Below are positions 50,764-61,008 of a stretch of DNA of 64,000 bases, in pieces. How positions within the stretch are numbered: the first letter of the stretch is position 1; the number at the start of each line of letters is the position of its first letter. The stretch spans positions 942,501-1,006,500 of the forward strand of contig NZ_BDQK01000013.1 in NCBI RefSeq assembly GCF_003864295.1, read 5' to 3'. A model generated the notes under the pieces. That model saw only the letters and a list, made by a program, of their open reading frames with translations, made no database searches and was not told the origin of the DNA. Source of the DNA: Aphanothece sacrum FPU1. GTDB taxonomy: Bacteria; Cyanobacteriota; Cyanobacteriia; Cyanobacteriales; Microcystaceae. The position numbers and the translations under genes were made by a program.

Positions 50764-52047
50764 ATGAATCAATCTCTAGACCAATTTAATCCTAATTATT
50801 TAGTAGCTTTAGATGAAATTTATCATAGTAATTGGGTAGCCAAGAAAAAAAGACAAAACATTTTTTTTCGTCAAATTATTAATCATCTTTGGCCCAATGG
50901 TCATCCAACAAAATTAATACAAATTACAGGAACAAATGGTAAAGGTTCAGTCTCTTATTATCTAGAACAAGGATTACAAATAACAGGTAAAACCAGTGGT
51001 TCTTGGACAGGTCCTCATATTTTTGATTATGCAGAACGTTTTCATATTAATGGTCAACAAGTAAGTCATAATGATATTATTTTAGCCTATCAAAATATTC
51101 AACAATCTTCTGATAACTTTTTAAGTAATTACCCTAGTAATTTGTCTTTAACTTTTCCTGAAATTGGCATTTTAATGACCTTACATTTATTTGAAAAATA
51201 TGAAGTAGATTGGGGTATTATGGAAGTAGGTTGTGGCGGTCGTTATACAGATTTAATGGCTCTAGATATGGTAGCTTGTGTTCTTACAAATGTCGGTAAT
51301 GATCATCCGAAAACTTTGGGAAGTGAACTATGGCAAAGGGCTTTAGATAAAGCAGGAATTGCTCGTCCAGGTGTACCTTTTTTTACCTCAGAAATGGATG
51401 CTGCTAAATATTATGTCATGAAAACTGCCGAAGCACAAGGCGCAAAAGTTTTGACAATTGAAGAAAAAGAAGTAGAGGAAGTTGAAAAAATTATCGGTAT
51501 TACTCCTCAATTTAAGTTACGGAATCTGACCCTAGCTTGTCAAGTAATTCGTTATTTTTATCCTGAGTTGAATTTAAAAGATTTACTCGAATCTATGAAA
51601 AAAAATTTACCAGGACGTTTCGCTAATATTGCACCTAATGTGATAGTAGATGTGGCTCATAATTCTGACAAAATTGCTCGTTTAGCTGACCAATTAAGTT
51701 ATACTTTTCCTGGTAAAAAATTCACCTTTTTAATTGGTCTAACCCGTGAACGCAACATAAGAGAAGTATTTGCTCCTATTCTACCATTAGCTAAGCGTAT
51801 TGTAATTACTGGGGCTTCTTATGCAGGTCAAAATCCCGAATTATTAGCCCAACAATTACACCTTGATTTTGCTAATATTGAGGTAGAACTTGAACCTAAA
51901 AAAGCTTATGAACAGGAATTAAAAATTTTACAAGAAGGAGAAATATTAATATTAACTGGATCAGCTTATATGATTGACCAAGCTATTAATCCTAATCCTT
52001 ATTTACGTCATCTTAATGCTACTTATGGTTGGCGTAATCAAAAATAA
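50764..52047 (+). CDS. folC: folylpolyglutamate/dihydrofolate synthase
   Basis: A 427-residue Mur-ligase-like enzyme that adds glutamate to dihydropteroate or folates. It has the ATP loop ITGTNGKGSVSYYLE near 59-73, GPHIFDYAERFHING with the conserved folate-loop region near 84-98, MEVGCGGRYTDLMA near 156-169, VLTNVGNDHPKTLG, and the C-domain VIVDVAHNSDKIARL near 292-306. The family DAxx of the omega loop reads TDLMALD here. It starts 13 bp after the kinase gene. A truncated MITE begins one or two bases after its stop. Confidence 0.87.
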   Translation: MNQSLDQFNPNYLVALDEIYHSNWVAKKKRQNIFFRQIINHLWPNGHPTKLIQITGTNGKGSVSYYLEQGLQITGKTSGSWTGPHIFDYAERFHINGQQVSHNDIILAYQNIQQSSDNFLSNYPSNLSLTFPEIGILMTLHLFEKYEVDWGIMEVGCGGRYTDLMALDMVACVLTNVGNDHPKTLGSELWQRALDKAGIARPGVPFFTSEMDAAKYYVMKTAEAQGAKVLTIEEKEVEEVEKIIGITPQFKLRNLTLACQVIRYFYPELNLKDLLESMKKNLPGRFANIAPNVIVDVAHNSDKIARLADQLSYTFPGKKFTFLIGLTRERNIREVFAPILPLAKRIVITGASYAGQNPELLAQQLHLDFANIEVELEPKKAYEQELKILQEGEILILTGSAYMIDQAINPNPYLRHLNATYGWRNQK

Positions 52048-52048
52048 A

Positions 52049-52224
52049 ATTATGCTAAATTAATAATTAATGACAGACCTTATGTCTGATCCTATAAAAA
52101 CTAAGTCCGCCTGCGCGGACAGCCATTCTAGGTTGCGTAGGCAACCTTTGTTTGTATAGCTTAACTATGAACGAGTTAAAGTCCTTTATTTGTAATAATT
52201 TAGCATAACTTGTCCGGTAGAACC
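52049..52224. mobile_element. truncated ISL3-type MITE, opposite orientation
   Basis: The right terminus 52199-52224 matches the 26-bp terminal repeat of the MITE at 8656-8844. The left terminus keeps only its inner 11 bases (ATTATGCTAAA, 52049-52059) and abuts the folC stop codon. The interior contains the same hairpins in reverse orientation (AGTCCGCCTGCGCGGAC, GGTTGCGTAGGCAACC, CTTAACTATGAACGAGTTAA). Confidence 0.8.
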
Positions 52225-52232
52225 AAATTTAA

Positions 52233-52466
52233 TCAATCAGGTCTATCTTCAGTAAATTGATCAATCGCTTCTACCATTCCCTCTGAATAAGGTTCAAGCA
52301 CAGTAGAACAAACATGAAGATCAGCAATAGCTTGAGAAAATTCTTCAGAATTAGGATCGGTATTTTTAATAATTTGAATAGCGTTAAGTGCTTTTTCTAG
52401 CTGAGGTTGATATTCATTAAGAAATACTTCTAATCTCTCAAATGGATCTTTATAAATAGCTGTCAT
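52233..52466 (-). CDS. hypothetical acidic helical protein
   Basis: A 77-residue acidic protein, predicted all-helical: DPFERLEVFLNEYQPQLEKA, then IIKNTDPNSEEFSQAIADLH and an acidic end. Its ATG overlaps the stop of the upstream 64-residue gene (ATGA), so the two form a coupled pair. I do not recognise the family. The small basic-plus-acidic layout resembles toxin-antitoxin or adaptor pairs without proof. Confidence 0.6.
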   Translation of the reverse strand: MTAIYKDPFERLEVFLNEYQPQLEKALNAIQIIKNTDPNSEEFSQAIADLHVCSTVLEPYSEGMVEAIDQFTEDRPD

Positions 52467-52657
52467 TTACTTAATCTCCTTTCTAGTTTTGCAATGTTTT
52501 GACGGCAATTTGCTACTGTTTTTTCCCAATGAGCAATTAAACCTTGATCTTGACCTTCTATTGGTTTAAGTTTCTCCTTGGCAATTTTTCCTAAATGTTC
52601 TTCTAATGCTTTATGCTGTCCTTCCAGTTTCTTACGATTTTCCTTATTTTTGCCCAT
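52463..52657 (-). CDS. hypothetical basic helical protein
   Basis: A 64-residue, lysine-rich, helical protein (GKNKENRKKLEGQHKALEEH, then HWEKTVANCRQNIAKLERRL). It is the first gene of a pair with the acidic 77-residue protein, overlapping by 4 bp. The start at 52657 is an ATG without a strong ribosome site in view. Function unknown. Confidence 0.6.
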   Translation of the reverse strand: MGKNKENRKKLEGQHKALEEHLGKIAKEKLKPIEGQDQGLIAHWEKTVANCRQNIAKLERRLSK

Positions 52658-52808
52658 ACTCCTATGTTACTCCACCACATTCTAGCTATTCAATCTCAAT
52701 TAATTGGCAATAATAGTATTTTAAGATCAATTTCAATTAAGGATTAAGCCTATAATTGAAAAGTAGACAAAAAACCTGGTACGAATGTTGGCGTGATTTT
52801 GGTAATCC

Positions 52809-55457
52809 ATGCAAATCCATTTAATACCCAAACGCCTCGCTGAGTGGGTTAAATCGAGACACTTCGGTGTAAATGCGACCGATCATCGCTATGCCTTTGT
52901 AGAAGCTTGTTTAATTGGATTTTTGTCCGCTTTAGCCGCCTTAGTCCTGAAAAAAGGAATTGGTTTATTAGGAGGATGGCGCGTCAGTCTGGCTAATCAA
53001 TTAGGGGCCATCTGGGTGCTTCCCTTAGCAGGCTTAAGTTTAGGAATGTTGGCCGGTTGGTTAATCGAACAAACATCTCCAACGGCAGCAGGAGGCGGTA
53101 TTACCCAAGTTAAAGCCGCTTTAGCCCGTTATCCTGTTCCTCTTTCGGGACGGGTAGCTATTGTCAAATTAATTGGCAGTATATTGGTTTTAGGAGGAGG
53201 GTTAACCCTCGGTCGTCGCGCCCCAACTGTCCATATTGGGGCAGCTTTAGCCGCTCAACTGAGTAGTTGGGTTCCCACCTCTCCAGAACATCGACGACAA
53301 ATGATTGCAGCAGGTGCGGCCGCAGGACTCGCGGCCGGATTTAGTACCCCTATTGCGGGGGTATTATTCGTTGTAGAAGAATTAATGCGGGATTTATCGG
53401 GTTTAACCTTACAAACCGCTATAGTCGCCTCTTTTACGGGAGCGGTTGTTTCTTTACTGTTCCAATCCAATGATCTCAAATTTCATCATAGTTTACTTAA
53501 TCTTCCTGGGATTAGTTTTTCCACCCATGATATCCCCTTTTACTTGATATTAGGGTTTTTAGCAGGGATATTAGGAGCTTTATTCAATAGGGGACTATTT
53601 CTAAGTCTACAAATACAAAATTATTTTAATTTACCCTTGCACTGGCGTATCGGACTAATGGGTCTACTTTCAGGCTTGATTATCACCTGTTTACCGGCTG
53701 CTTTTCGTGATAATACAGGATTACAAGGATTGGTCGTCACGGGAGAATTAGACACTTTTAAGCTCTTGGGAGCTTTTATTGCCCATTTTTTCCTGACTAT
53801 GTTGGCTTATAGCTCAAATGCTCCAGGTGGTTTATTTGCTCCTGCTTTAGTATTAGGTTCAGCTTTAGGCTATTTGGTGGGGGACTTAGAAGACTGGATG
53901 ACGGGAACTGCTTCTCAGTCTACCTTTGCTTTAGCAGGAATGGGGGGCTTTTTTACCTCTGTGGTTCGGGTTCCTGTTACTGCTATTGTCATTGTTTTTG
54001 AATTAAATACGGATTTTAGAATCGTTTTGCCTTTAATGGCAACTTGTGCGGTGTCCTATGTGGTGGCTGAAAGTTTTGCACGCGGATCATTATACGAAAG
54101 AATGCTCAAAGTCAGGGGTATTTACGTTGATGATAGTCCCACAGATAAAGATTTTCTCTCTAATTTAACCGCCGCGGCCGTGATGAAGTCCCAAGTGGAA
54201 ACCTTACCGAGTGATCTCAGTTTAGAGGAAGTATTACAAGCGATGTCTGTATCGAGTCATCGAGGGTTTCCTGTTATGGAAGACGGAAAAATAGTGGGTA
54301 TTGTGACTCAAACTGATTTGGCCAATACGACTAAATATTCTGGTCAAACTCCTCTCAAAGAGTTTATGACTCCCCGTCCCATCACTGTTCAAGCTGATGC
54401 TTCTTTAAGTGATGTTCTTTATCTCCTCAATCGTTATCAGTTGTCCCGTCTTCCTGTGGTGGAAGGCAACAAATTAGTGGGTATTATCACTCGTACTGAT
54501 ATTATTCGGGTAGAAGCTAATCAATTAGAGGGAACGGAGTCTAGTGCTAATGAAGCTACCCCAGAACCTTCTTATATTGCTTATTCTACCCGCGCTCCCC
54601 TTATTGGACAAGGGCGAATTTTATTACCTGTTATTAACCCTGAAACAGCAACGGTTTTATTTCAGCTTGGAGGCGCGATCGCCACGGAAGAAAATCTCGA
54701 AATTGAGTGTTTAAATGTCATTAAAGTCCCTAAACATAGTAATCCCTCCCAAACCCCTGTTATTACTCAATCAGGACGACAGTTACTCCATCGTCTCGAA
54801 AGATCAGGCCGTCGTCAAAAACTTCCGGTTCATACTCAAATTCGTATTGCCCATCATACGGCCCAAGCTATCTTAGAAACTATCCGCGATCGCCATATTA
54901 ATCTCTTGATTTTGGAATGGAAAGGTTATACATCAACACCAGGGGCTGTTTTTGGCAGTATTATTGATATTCTCATTCGTAAGGCCCCCTGTGAAGTCAT
55001 GATTGTTAAATGGGGAACTCGTCAGGGGTCTTATCCTCAACAATTAGATAAAGAGGGTACTTGGTTAGTACCAATGGCCGGAGGCCCCAATGCACAAAGG
55101 GCCATTAAATTATTACCTGGATTAAGTAGTATATATACAAATCCGCGATCGCCGATTATTTGGTTATGTAAAGTCTATGCACCTTCGAGTTCCCTTCCCG
55201 ATTATCAAGGATTAGAACAGGTGGCCCAAAGCTTGAAACAACAACTAGATCGCCCTGTTATTCCTTTACCTATTCGGTCTGGTTCTGTTTCTGAGGCTAT
55301 CATCCATTTAGCTAAGGCGGAAACCTGTGATGTAGTTATTTTAGGGGTGAGTAGGGAGGGTCTACTAGAACAGGTTCTTCACGGTAATATTCCTAAAATG
55401 ATCGCCAAACAAGTAGAAAGCACTGTTATTTTAGTTAGAGGAGCCTTAGATGTTTGA
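52809..55457 (+). CDS. ClC-type chloride transport protein with CBS pair and Usp domains
   Basis: An 882-residue membrane protein. Residues 25-440 form a ClC transmembrane domain, about 450-570 a pair of CBS nucleotide-sensing domains (VMKSQVETLPSDLSLEEVL, EFMTPRPITVQ), and about 600-882 two universal-stress-protein-like domains. The pore motifs are altered. The usual GSGIP reads GGGIT (95-99), losing the central serine, and the usual GREGP reads GRRAP (135-139), replacing the gating glutamate by Arg137. The GxFxP motif near the second half is kept as GGLFAPALVLGS. It may be a channel or non-chloride carrier rather than a proton-coupled exchanger. Confidence 0.85.
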   Translation: MQIHLIPKRLAEWVKSRHFGVNATDHRYAFVEACLIGFLSALAALVLKKGIGLLGGWRVSLANQLGAIWVLPLAGLSLGMLAGWLIEQTSPTAAGGGITQVKAALARYPVPLSGRVAIVKLIGSILVLGGGLTLGRRAPTVHIGAALAAQLSSWVPTSPEHRRQMIAAGAAAGLAAGFSTPIAGVLFVVEELMRDLSGLTLQTAIVASFTGAVVSLLFQSNDLKFHHSLLNLPGISFSTHDIPFYLILGFLAGILGALFNRGLFLSLQIQNYFNLPLHWRIGLMGLLSGLIITCLPAAFRDNTGLQGLVVTGELDTFKLLGAFIAHFFLTMLAYSSNAPGGLFAPALVLGSALGYLVGDLEDWMTGTASQSTFALAGMGGFFTSVVRVPVTAIVIVFELNTDFRIVLPLMATCAVSYVVAESFARGSLYERMLKVRGIYVDDSPTDKDFLSNLTAAAVMKSQVETLPSDLSLEEVLQAMSVSSHRGFPVMEDGKIVGIVTQTDLANTTKYSGQTPLKEFMTPRPITVQADASLSDVLYLLNRYQLSRLPVVEGNKLVGIITRTDIIRVEANQLEGTESSANEATPEPSYIAYSTRAPLIGQGRILLPVINPETATVLFQLGGAIATEENLEIECLNVIKVPKHSNPSQTPVITQSGRQLLHRLERSGRRQKLPVHTQIRIAHHTAQAILETIRDRHINLLILEWKGYTSTPGAVFGSIIDILIRKAPCEVMIVKWGTRQGSYPQQLDKEGTWLVPMAGGPNAQRAIKLLPGLSSIYTNPRSPIIWLCKVYAPSSSLPDYQGLEQVAQSLKQQLDRPVIPLPIRSGSVSEAIIHLAKAETCDVVILGVSREGLLEQVLHGNIPKMIAKQVESTVILVRGALDV

Positions 55458-55463
55458 CACTAA

Positions 55464-55559
55464 TTACACACTTATTCTCAAGAGTTGGAAAGAATAGATT
55501 ACTCTTTAGGATTTCATGCCCCTTATAAACGAGGTTTAACCGAATTTTCTACTAATTAA
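55464..55559 (+). pseudogene. possible gene-end relic
   Basis: A 31-codon open stretch without start reads SQELERIDYSLGFHAPYKRG and ends TEFSTN before a stop at 55557-55559. The composition looks protein-like, so it may be the last piece of a deleted gene between the ClC gene and the DUF2281 gene. I cannot name the family. Confidence 0.25.
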
Positions 55560-55588
55560 AACTGATTATTTTCAGGAATAAAACAACC

Positions 55589-55831
55589 ATGAACATCGAA
55601 CAAACGGTCATTAAATACCTGCGAAAACTCCCCCCCGATAAACAACAAGAAGTCCTAGACTTTACCCAATTTCTCAATCAAAAAATGACCCTTCCTCAAC
55701 CAGATACTACCCTTACTCCTGAAGAAAAAATAGCCAAATGGAATAAATTTATTGCTAAATTACCTCAAAATAGTGCTAATTTACCCGATGAAGCTTTACA
55801 TCGTGACACCATGTACGAGGATGAATATTAA
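55589..55831 (+). CDS. DUF2281-type antitoxin (VapB-like)
   Basis: An 80-residue protein of the DUF2281 group: the N-terminal helix-turn-helix-like region MNIEQTVIKYLRKLPPDKQQ and EVLDFTQFLNQKM, then a Pro/Thr linker and an acidic tail ending MYEDEY. Such proteins commonly precede PIN-domain toxins as antitoxins. Its stop overlaps the next start (TAATG). The acidic C-terminus would occupy the toxin active site. Confidence 0.75.
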   Translation: MNIEQTVIKYLRKLPPDKQQEVLDFTQFLNQKMTLPQPDTTLTPEEKIAKWNKFIAKLPQNSANLPDEALHRDTMYEDEY

Positions 55832-56280
55832 TGAATCAATATTTACTAGATACTAATATCTTACTTCGTGCTGCTGATACTTCTTCAGTCAGCCATTCTC
55901 TGGCTAATAAAGCAATTAAAAAAATAGTAAAAGATGGCAATGAATGTGTCATTACTTCTCAAGTTTTAATTGAATTTTGGGTAGTAGCAACCCGCCCCAT
56001 AGATGTTAATGGATTAGGTTGGAATACATCACAAACGAAAGATTATGTCAATGATTTGTTAGATAACTTTAGATTAATCCTCGAAACTTCAGAGGTTTTT
56101 ACTAACTGGTTGCAACTGGTTATAGACTACAACATTAAAGGAAAACGTACCCATGATATCAGGCTGTTAGCCGTAATGAAATCCCATAATATTACTCATT
56201 TACTCACCTTTAATCCTAATGATTTTATTTCCCTTCCCAATATAACCATTATTCAACCTCAAACCCTGATTATTTCTTAA
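55831..56280 (+). CDS. PIN-domain ribonuclease toxin (VapC-like)
   Basis: A 149-residue PIN-domain protein. The acidic active site is visible: Asp7 in YLLDTNILLRA, a Glu in SQVLIEFWVVATRP (near 48), and Asp in KRTHDIRLLAVMKSH (near 110), ending LLTFNPNDFISLP. It would be a Mg-dependent RNase acting on tRNA or other RNA when not bound by the DUF2281 protein encoded upstream. Both frames are intact. Confidence 0.85.
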   Translation: MNQYLLDTNILLRAADTSSVSHSLANKAIKKIVKDGNECVITSQVLIEFWVVATRPIDVNGLGWNTSQTKDYVNDLLDNFRLILETSEVFTNWLQLVIDYNIKGKRTHDIRLLAVMKSHNITHLLTFNPNDFISLPNITIIQPQTLIIS

Positions 56281-56403
56281 AGGAGAAAATCTTTAAATTC
56301 TTTCCTAACTGTTCACTGAAAAATGACCTACGAAGTAAACGAACTTATCTTAAATTCCCGCTTTGATGAATAAACATTATCGCTGTTATTAGGAGTAAAA
56401 ACA

Positions 56404-56487
56404 ATGGAAACCATAGATATTAATCATTATAAACTTTACACACTAGAATCTAGTCCGCGCTCGTCGGACTTCGTTTTTATAGCATAA
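56404..56487 (+). pseudogene. gene start truncated by a hairpin repeat
   Basis: ATG at 56404, preceded by a strong AGGAG ribosome site, begins METIDINHYKLYTLES and then runs directly into the hairpin repeat at 56450, stopping after 27 codons. The good start signals with a non-native ending suggest the 5' end of a gene whose remainder was replaced by the repeat. Confidence 0.4.
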
Positions 56488-56506
56488 GGCTTTAGCCTTT
56501 TATTAA

Positions 56507-56509
<3 letters not shown>
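56450..56509. repeat. hairpin repeat (AGTCCGCG...CGGACT family)
   Basis: CTAGTCCGCGCTCGTCGGACT, then TCGTTTTTATAGC and AAGGCTTTAGCCTTTTATTAA. It matches the 3' half of 42815-42925 and of the MITE at 8656-8844, without termini. It overlaps the last codon of pyrG on the other strand, so it may also serve as the pyrG 3' hairpin. Confidence 0.7.
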
Positions 56510-58159
<1,650 letters not shown>

Positions 58160-58204
58160 TCATTTTAACCTGTCTGCTTGGATGGTGAACCATTAATTTA
58201 TAGA

Positions 58205-58244
58205 AAAGCTTGTAGTTATGGCTAAAGCCATAACTACAAGCTTT
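58205..58244. repeat. perfect 19-bp hairpin upstream of pyrG
   Basis: AAAGCTTGTAGTTATGGCT (58205-58223) and its exact complement (58226-58244) are separated by only AA. It lies 88 bp upstream of the pyrG start and 183 bp before the divergent pentapeptide gene. It has no T-run suited to either gene. It could be a cruciform, a small repeat, or a protein site. Confidence 0.7.
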
Positions 58245-58426
58245 CAAGCCCTAAAGGCGACTTAATACAAACATTCGTTTATTTATGACCCCTTACTTCG
58301 GAAAAATACTTAAAAATTGTCAAAACTCAAATTACAATTCTCGGAATGATCCGTAAATTCTCTGTTTAAAAGCTTTGATTTATCATTGAAAATTTGAAGG
58401 AAGTATAATTGCATGAGGAGCAATTT

Positions 58427-59332
58427 ATGTTTCAAGATAATAATAGTGTAATTGAAATTAAGCAAGAATATCAAGCGGGAAAAAGAAACTTTCAAAATAT
58501 CCAATTGCGTCGGATAGATTTGAGAGGATTAGATCTCAGCTATGCTGACTTTAGAGGAGCAGATATCAGTTACGCTAATTTGATAGATGTTAATTTAAGT
58601 GGAGCAAATTTGCAAGAAGCTTATCTCAATGAATCTGATTTAAGTGGCTCGAATCTAAAGGAAGCTAATCTAAATAAAGCGTCTTTAATTAGAACTTATC
58701 TCATCAAAACTAACTTTGAAAAAGCGAATTTTAAAGAAGCTTATTTAATCGGCTCTAAGGCAACAAAAGCCAATTTTAAAGAGGCGAATTTTGATGGAGC
58801 TTATTTAAAAGGACTCCAATTAACTGGAGCTAATTTACAAGATTCTTCTTATACTAATGAAACCCATTTTGATGGAAATTTTGATCCAGAAAAAGCAGGT
58901 ATGAAAAAAGTAGAACTCCTCAAAATTGAACCTGTTTGTCACAAATCTAATATCACAGTAAGACAACTGCTCGATACCTTTAATCATCTTTATCAGATCA
59001 GTCATCGTTATTTAGGCAAGACAATGACAGTAAAATATTGGGAAGCATCCCGTCATGATCACGAATGGTTAAAGCAATTTGAAATTAATCACTTAGGACA
59101 AATTAGCTTTACAGGGGAACCCGAACTAACCCTTAGTCCACTTCAGTTAGAAATATTCCAAGAATGGGTTAAAAGATTTATTAAGTCTTGTTCTGCGATT
59201 ATGCAAAACTTTCCTAATATGATTGATCAACAACAAATTGTCTTTGATATTTTTCCAACTCCTCCTAATAATAAAGTGTCATCTTACGAGATAAAGACAG
59301 ACAGCGCAAAGCCACAATCTTTTACACTCTAA
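58427..59332 (+). CDS. pentapeptide-repeat protein with C-terminal extra domain
   Basis: A 301-residue protein. Residues about 25-150 form a right-handed quadrilateral beta-helix of pentapeptide repeats with A(D/N)LxX units (YADFRGADISYANL, SGANLQEAYL, KANFKEAYLI). Residues about 170-275 form a separate mixed domain (VCHKSNITVRQLLDTFNHLY, DHEWLKQFEINHLGQ). I chose ATG 58427, which has GAGGAG nine bases upstream; TTG 58409 is in frame but unlikely. Function unknown; the C-terminal domain may bind a partner. Confidence 0.78.
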   Translation: MFQDNNSVIEIKQEYQAGKRNFQNIQLRRIDLRGLDLSYADFRGADISYANLIDVNLSGANLQEAYLNESDLSGSNLKEANLNKASLIRTYLIKTNFEKANFKEAYLIGSKATKANFKEANFDGAYLKGLQLTGANLQDSSYTNETHFDGNFDPEKAGMKKVELLKIEPVCHKSNITVRQLLDTFNHLYQISHRYLGKTMTVKYWEASRHDHEWLKQFEINHLGQISFTGEPELTLSPLQLEIFQEWVKRFIKSCSAIMQNFPNMIDQQQIVFDIFPTPPNNKVSSYEIKTDSAKPQSFTL

Positions 59333-59388
59333 AAATTGAGTATTTTTGTAAGATCAATTCACTATCCATATTAATTACACAAAATTTC

Positions 59389-59453
59389 GTAGGGGCGGGT
59401 TTTTTACATAAATCAATAATTCTCATCAAAAAACTAGATCAACCCGCCCCCTA
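59389..59453. repeat. GGGGCGGGTTT palindromic repeat, third copy
   Basis: GTAGGGGCGGGTTT pairs with AACCCGCCCCCTA (59441-59453). The inner part AAAAAACTAGATCAACC matches the copy at 7521-7582. It lies just after the pentapeptide gene. Confidence 0.75.
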
Positions 59454-59519
59454 TTACTCAACCATTACAATTATATCAAAACCCGCGCCTTGACTGTGCA
59501 ATTAATTTTGCGCGCGGTA

Positions 59520-59545
59520 CTTAGCAGAGTAAGTCCGGTAGAACC
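59520..59545. mobile_element. solitary ISL3-type terminal repeat relic
   Basis: AAGTCCGGTAGAACC at 59531-59545, preceded by a degenerate TTAGCA, matches the outer part of the 26-bp ISL3/MITE terminus. No partner end is visible nearby. The rest of 59333-59792 holds AT-rich DNA and the promoter of the next gene, with no gene seen. Confidence 0.55.
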
Positions 59546-59792
59546 GATTGTTACAAAAATTACATAAATTTACTAAAAATTACATAACTTCATAATTTGT
59601 CAGCAAATCTTGATGAAAAGCCGGATTATGCCCTTCCGAATGTATCATTTAAAGGAAATTTACCAAGATTTTTAATAAACATTTAAGATTTTGTCACATT
59701 ACACCCTAGACAAACAAATCGGTCTTATTGTAAAAGAGTAACAAGCATGAGAAACTTTACACCAGAGAACTCATGCAGTACTAAGAAAGGAG

Positions 59793-60086
59793 ATGACCAT
59801 TGTGTCTAATTTATTTCGTTCCCTTCTGTTAACGGTCTTGCTAACCTTTTTTACTCCTCTGTTGCTTTTAGGTGGAGTATTAGTTACCCTGTTAGGGATT
59901 AGCTATGTTCCAGGAATTTCCATGATTGGCCAAATCGGGGAGAGTCAAATCCTGTCATTTTTATCTATTTTCGGCAGTGGCTATCCGTTTCAGGGGATGC
60001 TAACCATAGGACTAACTTGCAGTACAGTAGGAGGCTTATTTGATGTCTATAACTTTTATTTATACCAAGATGTTAGGGGTCAATGA
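59793..60086 (+). CDS. small two- or three-helix membrane protein
   Basis: A 97-residue hydrophobic protein with helices near 8-37 (LLLTVLLTFFTPLLLLGGVL) and 65-85, separated by a glycine-rich loop (GISYVPGISMIGQIGES). The ATG at 59793 has AAAGGAG ideally placed upstream. The sequence is conserved-looking and probably cyanobacterial-specific. I do not know its role. It is convergent with rpiA. Confidence 0.65.
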   Translation: MTIVSNLFRSLLLTVLLTFFTPLLLLGGVLVTLLGISYVPGISMIGQIGESQILSFLSIFGSGYPFQGMLTIGLTCSTVGGLFDVYNFYLYQDVRGQ

Positions 60087-60164
60087 AAGCAACCCAAAAA
60101 AAAAGTATCCCTACGGTATAAAGCCACAGGGAAGCTTGGATGTGACAATTTTCAGGGATAAATA

Positions 60165-60881
60165 TTAAAATTCTCTGACAACTGCTTTGCCGTCGATAAT
60201 CTCACCAACTAGGATGAGATCAGCGACTCCCACAAATAGGCCATTTTCCAGGACTCCAGGGATATTATTGATGGTCATTTCCAAAGTAGCTGGATCATCG
60301 ATACTGTCAAACTTAACATCAATGACCAAATTTCCTTGATCTGTCACCACCGGCCCTGCTTTTCTGATGCCCATACGCAGTTCCGGTTTACCACCAAGTT
60401 GTTCCAAGCGACGCATAACGGGCATAACAGCCTTGGGAATAACTTCGACAGGTAATAAGAAAGTTGACCCTAATTTATCCACCAGTTTATTACTATCAAC
60501 AACAACAATAAACTGTGCAGCTAAACTATCGACTAACTTTTCTTGAGTATGGGCAGCCCCCCCTCCCTTAATTAAATTTTTCTGGGGATCAACTTCATCA
60601 GCCCCATCAATAGCAATATCGATATGATCAACTACATCTAAAGTAGTCAAAGGAATATTATATTTTCTGGCTAAGACTTCCCCTTGAAAAGAAGTAGTAA
60701 TGCCGACAATATTTTTTAAATCGCCTGATCTTAAACGTTCTCCAATATATTCAATAGCATAAGCCGTAGTAGAGCCAGTGCCTAAACCCACAACAGAATC
60801 AGACTTAACCTTTGCTGCTGCTGCTTTGCCTACTTCTTGTTTCATGATCACGGTTAGATCACTGGTAACTGACATTCTCAA
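60165..60881 (-). CDS. rpiA: ribose-5-phosphate isomerase A
   Basis: A 238-residue enzyme that interconverts ribose-5-phosphate and ribulose-5-phosphate in the Calvin and pentose phosphate cycles. It has [14 protein letters not shown] near 32-45 (phosphate loop), DGADEVDP near 92-99 with catalytic Asp, [13 protein letters not shown] near 102-114 with Lys/Glu, and SNKLVDKLG. The natural start may be ATG 60875 (MSVTSDL). Complete and ordinary. Confidence 0.94.
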   Translation of the reverse strand: MRMSVTSDLTVIMKQEVGKAAAAKVKSDSVVGLGTGSTTAYAIEYIGERLRSGDLKNIVGITTSFQGEVLARKYNIPLTTLDVVDHIDIAIDGADEVDPQKNLIKGGGAAHTQEKLVDSLAAQFIVVVDSNKLVDKLGSTFLLPVEVIPKAVMPVMRRLEQLGGKPELRMGIRKAGPVVTDQGNLVIDVKFDSIDDPATLEMTINNIPGVLENGLFVGVADLILVGEIIDGKAVVREF

Positions 60882-61008
60882 ACTCCTTTAACAATAAAAA
60901 ATGAATAATGGACAATTCTGGAGTTAAGAATAGGGGATGAGTAAGGGTTTAACAGTTATCAGTTATCAGTTATCAGTTAAAACCCCATCCCTTAATCTTT
61001 GGTAAATT

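Noticed and set aside
58205-58244. pyrG attenuator or terminator
   Set aside because: The hairpin is followed by no suitable T-tract toward pyrG, and pyrG attenuation of the Gram-positive type needs a C-run at the transcript start that I do not see.
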